A stretch of 5,301 nucleotides of DNA. Source: an uncultured Pelagibacterales bacterium. Its GTDB lineage: Bacteria > Pseudomonadota > Alphaproteobacteria > Pelagibacterales > Pelagibacteraceae. The DNA is taken from positions 1 to 5,301 of the forward strand of contig CAJVZX010000047.1 of NCBI GenBank assembly GCA_913020625.1. Direction: 5' to 3'. The notes below the pieces were generated by a model. The model saw only the letters and a program-made list of their open reading frames with translations. It was not told where the DNA came from and searched no databases. Numbering within the stretch: position 1 is the first letter of the stretch; the number at the start of each line of letters is the position of its first letter. Of the stretch, positions 1 through 5,301 are shown piece by piece. A program made the position numbers and the translations under genes.

Positions 1-360
1 AGAATAGTTGGAGAAGAACATTATAGAGTGGCAAGAGAAGTACAAAAAATACTTCAAACATATAAATCACTTCAAGATATTATTGCAATTTTAGGGATGG
101 ATGAACTTTCCGAAGAGGATAAACTAGTTGTTACAAGAGCTAGAAAAATACAAAGATTTTTATCACAACCATTTTTTGTTGCAGAAGTATTTACAGGGTC
201 ATCAGGTAAACTTGTTGACTTAGAGTCAACAATTAAAGGTTTTGATGCCATTTGTAAGGGTGAATATGACCATTTACCCGAATCAGCTTTCTATATGGTG
301 GGAACAATAGAAGAAGCTGTACAAAAAGCAGAAAAAATGGCTAAAGAAGCTGCAGCGTAA
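1..360 (+). CDS. atpD: F1Fo ATP synthase subunit beta, C-terminal part (5' end outside window)
   Basis: This is the last 119 residues of the catalytic beta subunit of F1; the frame is open from base 1, and the family is usually about 470 residues, so roughly three quarters of the gene lies to the left. The fragment is the C-terminal helical domain. The hallmark DELSEED sequence is intact at bases 100-120; this loop contacts the rotating gamma subunit and is how catalysis and rotation are linked. The following stretch (KLVVTRARKIQRFLSQPFFV) is also typical of beta subunits. The nucleotide-binding P-loop is not in the window. It is followed after 5 bases by atpC, the standard end of an atp operon. 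A GTG at base 28 is internal, because the open frame and conserved residues continue upstream of it. The identification is essentially certain. Confidence 0.97.
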   Translation, partial: RIVGEEHYRVAREVQKILQTYKSLQDIIAILGMDELSEEDKLVVTRARKIQRFLSQPFFVAEVFTGSSGKLVDLESTIKGFDAICKGEYDHLPESAFYMVGTIEEAVQKAEKMAKEAAA

Positions 361-365
361 TTAAG

Positions 366-761
366 ATGAGTTTTAAAATAGAAATAATCAGTCCTGAAAA
401 AATATTTTTTTCTAAAGAAAATGTTAAAGAAGTAGTGCTCCCAGCTTATGAAGGAGAGATGGGGGTACTTAAAGACCATATATCAATTATATCATTTTTA
501 AAACCTGGAATTATAAAAGTATACAATTCTGATAATAAAGCAGATAATTTTTATATTGAAGATGGAATAATTGAATTTAATGATAATTGTTTAACAGTTT
601 TAACAAGTAAAATTTCAGATATAAAAAATTTAGAAAAGCTAGAAATAAATAAAATGATACGTGATAGTGAAAAGGAACTTAATAATGAAAATATTGAAGA
701 TGGTACTAGATATTTAATTAATCAAAAACTAGATACTCTAAGATCTCTTTCATTAAACTAA
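366..761 (+). CDS. atpC: F1Fo ATP synthase subunit epsilon
   Basis: A complete 131-residue epsilon subunit, of normal length for the family. Epsilon sits on the central stalk with gamma, and in bacteria its C-terminal helices can inhibit ATP hydrolysis. Residues 1 to about 85 form the N-terminal beta-sandwich, with the family signature VVLPAYEGEMGVLKDH at 23-38. Residues from about 87 to 131 are rich in Lys, Glu and Leu and fit the helical hairpin. The usual GGF segment of the sandwich is altered to DGI (residues 66-68), a mild divergence. The ATG lies 5 bases after the atpD stop with no clear Shine-Dalgarno sequence, so translation is probably coupled to atpD. The TAA stop overlaps the end of the converging rppH gene. 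Confidence 0.96.
   Translation: MSFKIEIISPEKIFFSKENVKEVVLPAYEGEMGVLKDHISIISFLKPGIIKVYNSDNKADNFYIEDGIIEFNDNCLTVLTSKISDIKNLEKLEINKMIRDSEKELNNENIEDGTRYLINQKLDTLRSLSLN
758..761. other. Overlapping convergent gene ends (atpC / rppH)
   Basis: The bases CTAA at 758-761 serve both genes: TAA at 759-761 ends atpC on the + strand, and the complement of 758-760 gives TAG, ending rppH on the - strand. The two operons therefore meet with no spacer. An 8-base T run follows at 778-785 on the + strand, but I see no GC-rich stem before it, only short AT-rich possibilities. Confidence 0.9.
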
Positions 762-1234
762 TTCAATATTTCTTCTATTTTTTTTGAAATTTGTTCATAA
801 ACGTTAAGCTTAAATTTTACAACAACACTTGTCAATTTATTTGGTCTTATCCACTTCCATTCTAAAAATTCAGCATGTTTAGTATTTAATTTTATCTCAT
901 TTTCTTTGCCGAGAAATCGCATAACAAACCATTTTTGTTTTTGACCTCTATATTTTCCTTTCCAAACTTTACCTAATAAATAATCAGGCAATTCATATGT
1001 ATACCAGTCATTAATTTCTTTAATTAACTTAACACTTTTAACGTTTGTTTCTTCTTCTAACTCTCTAAGTGCTGCTTTGTAATAATCTTCGTTATGACCA
1101 ACGCCACCCTGAGGCATTTGCCAAAAATTTTTTGGATTATCTATTCTTTTTCCTACAAATATTTTATTTTCAGTATTAAGTAAAACAATACCAACCCCAA
1201 TTCTTAAGGGTAATTTTTTTTTTATTAATATCAT
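758..1234 (-). CDS. rppH: Nudix hydrolase, probable RNA pyrophosphohydrolase RppH
   Basis: A complete 158-residue Nudix protein of normal RppH length. RppH removes pyrophosphate from the 5' triphosphate of RNA, which can start mRNA decay; alphaproteobacterial relatives (IalA type) also cleave diadenosine polyphosphates, so the preferred substrate is not certain from sequence. The Nudix box runs from G43 through E49, R57-E58-L59 and E61-E62 to V65, with the metal-binding glutamates present. The position that is normally Gly near the box end is Asn64. Flanking RppH-type features are visible: RIGVGIVLLN near the start, NFWQMPQGG at 36-44, and WYTYELPDYL followed by YRGQKQKWF, typical of this subfamily. 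The ATG shares one base with the ctpA TAA stop (TAATG), so translation is probably coupled to ctpA. Codons 5-7 lie in a run of ten A on the coding strand. Confidence 0.9.
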   Translation of the reverse strand: MILIKKKLPLRIGVGIVLLNTENKIFVGKRIDNPKNFWQMPQGGVGHNEDYYKAALRELEEETNVKSVKLIKEINDWYTYELPDYLLGKVWKGKYRGQKQKWFVMRFLGKENEIKLNTKHAEFLEWKWIRPNKLTSVVVKFKLNVYEQISKKIEEILN

Positions 1235-2376
1235 TAGCCGTTAAGTAGTTTAATGGCAAAATTACGTTGATTATCTGTATCAGTATTTATTGCAAAACTA
1301 TCACCAGACTCTTCTACTGTAATATCAGGTTCTACACCAACATCAGAAATTGATTTACCAGAGGGTAAATAATATTTCGAAATAGTTAATCTAATTGCGC
1401 CTTCATTTTTTAGTGGAATTATTGATTGTACAGAACCTTTTCCATAGCTATTTTCTCCAATTATGATTGCTCTTTTATGATCTTTTAATGCTCCAGCAAC
1501 AATTTCAGATGCTGATGCTGATCCATAGTTAGTTAATACAATTATTGGTTTTCCATTTGTTAGATCACCTTTTTTTGCAAACCATTTTCTATTATCAAAA
1601 TTCTTTCTACCTCTTGTAGATACTATTTCACCGTCATTTAAAAAAAAATCTGAAATTTTTATTGCTTGAGATAATAATCCTCCAGGATTATTTCTTAAAT
1701 CGATAATATATCCTTTTACTGATCCTTGTTTTCTTATTTCCTTAATTTTTTTTTTTAGTTGGCTACTACTATTTTCATTAAATGAAGACAGTCTAAGGTA
1801 ACCAATATTTTTATCTATTAGTTCTGCACTAACTGATTCAATTTGTATAATTTCTCTTATTATATTAAATACAATTGATTTTTTTACACCTTTTCTTCTT
1901 ATTGTGATTTCAATAGCAGAACCTACAGGTCCTCTCATTAAGTCTACTGCTTGAAATAATGTTTTTCCTTGCACTTGGGTATCATTAATTTTAATAATAT
2001 AATCTCCAGCTTTAACACCAGCTCTTGACGCAGGAGTATTATCTATTGGTGAAATTACTTTTACAACTCCGTGCTCCATTCCAACTTCTATTCCTAGCCC
2101 GCCAAACTCACCACTAGTTTCAGTTTGCATTTCACTAAACATCTCAGGAGTCATATATGCAGAATAAGGATCTAAAGATTGCAACATTCCATTAATTGCA
2201 TCATCCATTACATCAGCTTGATTTATTTTATCAACATAATCATCGCCGATTTTTTCTAATACTTCACTAAATAAATCTATTTTTTTATAAAGATCATCAG
2301 TTTTTTCTGCAAAGGAAATGTTAGTGTAAAAAATAAAATAAAATACAAAGAAAATTAGCTGATATTTTTTTTTCAT
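1234..2376 (-). CDS. ctpA: Carboxy-terminal processing serine protease (S41 family, PDZ domain), exported
   Basis: A complete 380-residue C-terminal processing peptidase. Residues 1-23 look like a Sec signal peptide: a KKK start, a long hydrophobic aromatic core, and probable cleavage after SFA at 21-23, so the enzyme should act in the periplasm. A helical region follows, with the family segment SLDPYSAYMTPEMF at 67-80. The PDZ domain spans about 90-175, with the ligand-binding loop GGLGIEV at 92-98. The S41 protease domain follows, with LRNNPGGLL at 227-235. The catalytic pair is readable by comparison with E. coli Prc: Ser288 within GSASASEI and Lys313 in GKGSVQ, 25 residues apart as in Prc, with Gln317 as the third residue. 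It is somewhat shorter than many alphaproteobacterial CtpA proteins, at the C-terminal end. The start overlaps the rsfS stop as ATGA. The exact substrate cannot be read from the sequence; known relatives trim C-terminal tails of envelope proteins and murein hydrolases. Confidence 0.93.
   Translation of the reverse strand: MKKKYQLIFFVFYFIFYTNISFAEKTDDLYKKIDLFSEVLEKIGDDYVDKINQADVMDDAINGMLQSLDPYSAYMTPEMFSEMQTETSGEFGGLGIEVGMEHGVVKVISPIDNTPASRAGVKAGDYIIKINDTQVQGKTLFQAVDLMRGPVGSAIEITIRRKGVKKSIVFNIIREIIQIESVSAELIDKNIGYLRLSSFNENSSSQLKKKIKEIRKQGSVKGYIIDLRNNPGGLLSQAIKISDFFLNDGEIVSTRGRKNFDNRKWFAKKGDLTNGKPIIVLTNYGSASASEIVAGALKDHKRAIIIGENSYGKGSVQSIIPLKNEGAIRLTISKYYLPSGKSISDVGVEPDITVEESGDSFAINTDTDNQRNFAIKLLNG
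1746..1756 (-). repeat. 11-base A homopolymer inside ctpA
   Basis: Eleven consecutive T on the + strand, which is A11 on the ctpA coding strand. It encodes the Lys-Lys-Lys at residues 208-210 together with the last base of Leu207 and the first base of Ile211. It lies in the protease domain, upstream of the catalytic Ser288, so slippage by one base would remove the active site. The frame is intact as given. Confidence 0.85.
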
Positions 2377-2723
2377 ATCATTAATCTCTCTTTTGGTAAA
2401 AATTCAGACCACATTTTTTCTAAATCATAAAATTTTCTTTTTTCAGGATTAAAAATATGTACAATCAAATCCATACCATCTACCAACTTCCAATCTTCAC
2501 TTTCTTTACCTTCAATACGCGAATTAAATATTCCTTCAGATTTAAATTTTTCAAGAATAATTTCCGATAAGAATTGCATATGTCTCGAAGAAGTTCCGCT
2601 TGCTATAATCATATAATCAGCCACAGATGTCTTATTTTTTAAATCAATAGAAATAATATCTACTGCTTTATTATCGTCTAATGTTTTTTCAATGATTTTT
2701 TTTATTCTTAGAATATTATTCAT
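2373..2723 (-). CDS. rsfS: Ribosomal silencing factor RsfS (Iojap/DUF143 family)
   Basis: A complete 116-residue RsfS, of normal length. RsfS binds ribosomal protein uL14 on the large subunit and blocks joining of the subunits, lowering translation when nutrients are scarce. The whole family pattern is visible: KAVDIISIDLKN at 19-30, ADYMIIASGTSSRH at 35-48, the EG and DW pair at 71-72 and 77-78, DGMDLIVHIF at 82-91, and FYDLEKMW at 98-105. The start is an ATG 19 bases after nadD, with an AT-rich gap and no clear Shine-Dalgarno sequence. The stop overlaps the ctpA start by 4 bases. Next to nadD is the usual place for rsfS in bacteria. The gene rlmH, which commonly comes right after it, is not here. 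Confidence 0.95.
   Translation of the reverse strand: MNNILRIKKIIEKTLDDNKAVDIISIDLKNKTSVADYMIIASGTSSRHMQFLSEIILEKFKSEGIFNSRIEGKESEDWKLVDGMDLIVHIFNPEKRKFYDLEKMWSEFLPKERLMI
2386..2392 (-). promoter_or_regulatory. Possible Shine-Dalgarno sequence for ctpA
   Basis: The coding strand reads AAGAGAG, ending 9 bases before the ctpA ATG. It lies inside the last codons of rsfS and is only a partial match to AGGAGG. It is one of the few purine-rich candidates in the window; most other starts here have none. It supports the ATG at 2376 as the ctpA start. Confidence 0.35.
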
Positions 2724-2742
2724 TAAAGATTAATTTAGAATA

Positions 2743-3279
2743 TCAAATTTTTCTGATTTGGGAAGAGGAAATATTTATCTTATTAGATTTTACAAATTCC
2801 CAATTATTTTTGTTCATATATCTTGCGGCTTTAGATTTTAATGATTTAGATTTATAACCCTGTCTATCGAAAACTAAAATTTTACATAGGGTTAATATTT
2901 CTTTCCATCTTTTCCACTTATGAAAATTTATTAGATTATCAGCACCCATAATAAAATAAATTTTAGTAGAAGAATTAATTTTTTTAACAAATTTAATCAA
3001 ATCAATAGTTTTATTTGATTTTATTTTTTTTTCTAAAAATTGAATTTTTATAAATTTTTTATTATTAATTATTATTTTTGAAAATTTAATTCTTTCCTTA
3101 ATTGAATATTTATATTTTTTTTTAAATGGATTTTTTTTAGTTATTAACCATAAAATATATTTTAATTTATACTTTTTTTTTGCTTCCGTTGATATTTTTA
3201 CATGACCAATATGTGCTGGATCAAAAGATCCACCTAATATCCCTATTTTAATTTTTTTTCTTTTTAAATAATTTAACAA
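2743..3279 (-). CDS. nadD: Nicotinate-nucleotide adenylyltransferase NadD, short C terminus, TTG start
   Basis: NadD joins nicotinate mononucleotide and ATP to give deamido-NAD, the second-last step of NAD synthesis, in the cytoplasm. The nucleotidyltransferase signature GGSFDPAHIGH lies at residues 16-26 and includes the HxGH motif (His23, His26). The conserved segments GADNLINFHKWKRW and FDRQGY follow, and the late ISSSQIR motif stands almost at the C terminus. The protein has 178 residues, against 213 in E. coli. It ends straight after that motif, so the usual tail (a final helix ending near YI..LY) is missing. The start is a TTG; no ATG occurs before the nucleotide-binding motif, and an ATT one codon upstream is the only other option before the proA stop. 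Lysine makes up about 42 of 178 residues, more extreme than its neighbours. The essential motifs are intact, so I expect an active enzyme. Confidence 0.9.
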   Translation of the reverse strand: MLNYLKRKKIKIGILGGSFDPAHIGHVKISTEAKKKYKLKYILWLITKKNPFKKKYKYSIKERIKFSKIIINNKKFIKIQFLEKKIKSNKTIDLIKFVKKINSSTKIYFIMGADNLINFHKWKRWKEILTLCKILVFDRQGYKSKSLKSKAARYMNKNNWEFVKSNKINISSSQIRKI

Positions 3280-3282
3280 AAT

Positions 3283-4545
3283 TTATTTTCTTATTTGCCC
3301 CTTTCCTTCCAAGATGTACTTGTATGTAGTAAGTTGATCAAGACCAATAGGACCACGAGGATGAAGTTTATTTGTTGATATACCAACCTCAGCTCCAAAA
3401 CCAAATTCTCCTCCATCAGCAAATTGTGTTGAAGCATTATGAATAGCTATAGAACTATTAATGTTTGATAGAAATTTTTTAGCAGTTTTTTTATTTTTTG
3501 TTACTATGGAGTCCGTGTGCGAAGAGCCGTATCGATTTATATGATCTATAGCCTCTACTACTCCATTTACACTTTTTACAGAAATTGTTGGAGAAAGATA
3601 TTCTGTTTCCCAGTCTTTTTTTGTTGCAATTTTCATTTTTCCAGAAATAAATTTTTTTATCGTTTCATCTCCTATGATTTTGCATCCTAGTTTGCTTAGT
3701 TGATCTAATATGGGTTTACAATGGGTTTTTAGACACTTTTTATCTATCAACAAAGTTTCAGTGGCCCCACAAATACTAACATTTCTCATTTTTGAATTTT
3801 TTACAACTTCCACTGCCATGTTTAAATCTGCCTCTCGATCTACAAAGACATGACATAAGCCTTCATAATGTCCAATAATTGAAACTACAGATTTTTTTAA
3901 AACTTTTTTAACCAAGCTTTTACCTCCTCTAGGTATGATTAAATCTACATGATTTTTCATACCGGATAATAGATAATCAACATGATTTCTACCTCTGCGT
4001 TCAACAAACTGAACACAATTTTCATCACATTTTTTCTTTTTAAGAGCTCTCTTAAATATTTTAGATAAAATTTTATTAGAATGAAATGCTTCTGATCCAC
4101 CACGTAAAATTACTGCATTTCCACTTTTAAAACATAGAGCGGAAACATCTGAAGTAACATTTGGTCTACTTTCATAAATTATACCTATCACACCAATTGG
4201 TATTGACATTCTTTTTATGATTAAACCATTTGGTCTTTTCCAAGAAGATAAAGTTTTTCCTACAGGATCTTTAAATTTTGCTATTTTTTCAATCGAATTT
4301 CTAATTTGTGAAATTTTTTTACTATTTAATTTAAGTCTATCAATCATACTATCTTTAATTTTTTTAAATTTTGCATTAGCTATATCTTTTTTATTTGCAC
4401 TTAAAATTGATTTTTCGTTGGCTTTTAAATATTGACTAAATTGTTTTAAAACAGAATTTCTCTTATTAACATTTAGATTAGATAAATTTAAAGAAGCAAG
4501 TTTTGCTTTCTCACCTATTTTTTTCATGTATAAATTTTTAGACAT
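3283..4545 (-). CDS. proA: Gamma-glutamyl phosphate reductase (glutamate-5-semialdehyde dehydrogenase)
   Basis: A complete 420-residue ProA, of the usual length (about 417 in E. coli). It reduces gamma-glutamyl phosphate with NADPH to glutamate-5-semialdehyde, which cyclises on the way to proline. It belongs to the aldehyde dehydrogenase superfamily. Visible landmarks are PIGVIGIIYESRPNV at 116-130, KSGNAVILRGGSEA at 140-153, the catalytic Cys259 in NVSICGATETLL, and the C-terminal signature RGPIGLDQLTTYKYI at 397-411. The ATG begins one base after the proB stop (TAA-A-ATG), so the two should be translationally coupled; their products also act in sequence on an unstable intermediate. A second Met at residue 7 is a possible alternative start, but the first fits the spacing better. 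The TAA stop lies 3 bases before the nadD start, in the same reading frame. Confidence 0.96.
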   Translation of the reverse strand: MSKNLYMKKIGEKAKLASLNLSNLNVNKRNSVLKQFSQYLKANEKSILSANKKDIANAKFKKIKDSMIDRLKLNSKKISQIRNSIEKIAKFKDPVGKTLSSWKRPNGLIIKRMSIPIGVIGIIYESRPNVTSDVSALCFKSGNAVILRGGSEAFHSNKILSKIFKRALKKKKCDENCVQFVERRGRNHVDYLLSGMKNHVDLIIPRGGKSLVKKVLKKSVVSIIGHYEGLCHVFVDREADLNMAVEVVKNSKMRNVSICGATETLLIDKKCLKTHCKPILDQLSKLGCKIIGDETIKKFISGKMKIATKKDWETEYLSPTISVKSVNGVVEAIDHINRYGSSHTDSIVTKNKKTAKKFLSNINSSIAIHNASTQFADGGEFGFGAEVGISTNKLHPRGPIGLDQLTTYKYILEGKGQIRK

Positions 4546-4546
4546 T

Positions 4547-5301
4547 TTATACTTTCACTAGATCGTCTTTATGAATAATTTCTTCCCTACTAGAATATCC
4601 TAATATATTTTTTATTTTGCTAGTATGCGAACCTTTTATTTTTTCAATTTCTGTAGAAGAAAATGATGTTAACCCTCGAGCGCATTCTACATCGTTTTGA
4701 TCTTTCACTAGAATATGATCACCTTTCTCAAAACTACCATTAATTTTGTTAACTCCTGCTGGTAACAAACTTTTCCCATTGTTTATTGCTCTTATTGCTC
4801 CCTGGTCAATGATTACTTCGCCTTTAGGAGCAACTGATCCAATTATCCATTGTTTTCTGGCGTCAAGCTTTGAAACTCTTGGTAAAAACCAAGTACATTT
4901 TTGACTTTTAAGCATTTTTTTTATTGGATTTTTATAATTTCCATTTGCTATCACCATATAACATCCTGACAATTGACAAATTTTTGCAGCCTCAATTTTT
5001 GTTTTCATACCTCCTGAGCCGTAAAGATTTTCTGCTCTAGTTGCACATTTTTTTATATTTTCATCTATTTCTTTAACAGTTTTGATTAATTTTGTTTCTT
5101 TATTTTTTTTTGGATTATCAGTGTAAAGACCATCAACATCAGATAATAAAATTAAACAGTCAGCACTAATTATTTGTGACACCCTTGCTGCTAATCTATC
5201 ATTGTCTCCATATTTTATTTCAGTTGTAGCCGTAGTATCGTTTTCATTAACAATTGGTACAATCCCCATTGTTAACAAATTATCAATAGTTCTTCTTGCA
5301 T
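4547..5301 (-). CDS. proB: Glutamate 5-kinase, C-terminal two thirds (5' end outside window)
   Basis: About 250 residues of glutamate 5-kinase, which phosphorylates glutamate with ATP as the first step of proline synthesis and is normally feedback-inhibited by proline. The frame stays open to the right edge: residues ARRT, typical of ProB, lie upstream of a TTG codon at 5278, which is therefore internal and not the start. The fragment holds the second half of the amino acid kinase domain: VPIVNENDT, then GDNDRLAARVSQ, LLSDVDGLYTDNP, and the glycine loop YGSGGMKTKIEAA. The C-terminal PUA domain follows (about the last 105 residues, from RKQWIIGS), as in E. coli ProB, and includes LLPAGVNKINGSFEKGD. 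By comparison with E. coli (367 residues) about the first 120 residues are missing. It ends one base before proA, the classic proBA order. Confidence 0.95.
   Translation of the reverse strand, partial: ARRTIDNLLTMGIVPIVNENDTTATTEIKYGDNDRLAARVSQIISADCLILLSDVDGLYTDNPKKNKETKLIKTVKEIDENIKKCATRAENLYGSGGMKTKIEAAKICQLSGCYMVIANGNYKNPIKKMLKSQKCTWFLPRVSKLDARKQWIIGSVAPKGEVIIDQGAIRAINNGKSLLPAGVNKINGSFEKGDHILVKDQNDVECARGLTSFSSTEIEKIKGSHTSKIKNILGYSSREEIIHKDDLVKV

Noticed and set aside
291..479. 62-codon open frame on the - strand across the atpD/atpC junction
   Set aside because: It lies opposite two clearly real genes, its product is Phe/Tyr-rich low-complexity sequence, and it matches nothing I recognise; it is a shadow of the AT-rich coding strand.
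731..746. Small inverted repeat AGAT/ATCT near the end of atpC as a terminator stem
   Set aside because: Only 4 pairs with an 8-base loop, AT-rich, and the T run begins more than 30 bases later.
2724..2742. AT-rich gap before rsfS as an internal promoter
   Set aside because: Any AT-rich sequence offers -10-like hexamers; I see no matching -35 element at a sensible distance.
4217..4435. 72-codon open frame on the + strand inside proA, with hydrophobic content
   Set aside because: It is fully antisense to conserved proA codons; the hydrophobic look comes from reading Lys/Ile/Asn codons backwards (AAA becomes TTT, Phe).
5276..5278. TTG codon as the start of proB
   Set aside because: The frame stays open upstream and encodes residues typical of ProB (ARRT), and the N-terminal kinase half would be missing; the gene simply runs off the window.

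Overview
This very AT-rich window has almost no non-coding DNA and reads as ordinary chromosome from a streamlined bacterium, most likely a marine alphaproteobacterium of the SAR11/Pelagibacter type. Three things suggest this: strongly Lys/Ile/Asn-biased proteins, genes separated by only 1 to 19 bases or overlapping, and a gene order (ATP synthase end next to rppH, ctpA, rsfS, nadD, proA, proB) that resembles the alphaproteobacterial neighbourhood. The taxonomic call is an inference; no rRNA or other marker is present.

Layout. Positions 1-761 on the + strand hold the end of the F1Fo ATP synthase operon: the last 119 residues of the beta subunit (atpD), then a complete epsilon subunit (atpC). 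Positions 758-5301 on the - strand hold six genes which, in transcription order from the right edge, are proB (5' end outside the window), proA, nadD, rsfS, ctpA and rppH. The two groups converge, and the stop codons of atpC and rppH overlap in 4 bases. All annotated genes together leave only about 28 non-coding bases, so no stretch over 300 bases lacks a gene.

Function. ProB and ProA carry out the first two steps of proline synthesis from glutamate. NadD makes the dinucleotide precursor of NAD. RsfS is the ribosomal silencing factor that binds uL14. CtpA is an exported PDZ-containing serine protease of family S41. RppH is a Nudix hydrolase probably acting on 5'-triphosphate RNA ends. Their spacing implies one transcript with translational coupling, though the functions do not form a single pathway.

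I found no undescribed system, mobile element, CRISPR array, RNA gene or clear promoter. The points worth a second look are small: nadD starts at TTG directly behind the proA stop and lacks the usual NadD C-terminal tail; rlmH is absent from between rsfS and ctpA; the Nudix box of RppH has Asn where Gly is normal; ctpA contains an 11-base homopolymer; and the convergent operons meet without an obvious terminator.
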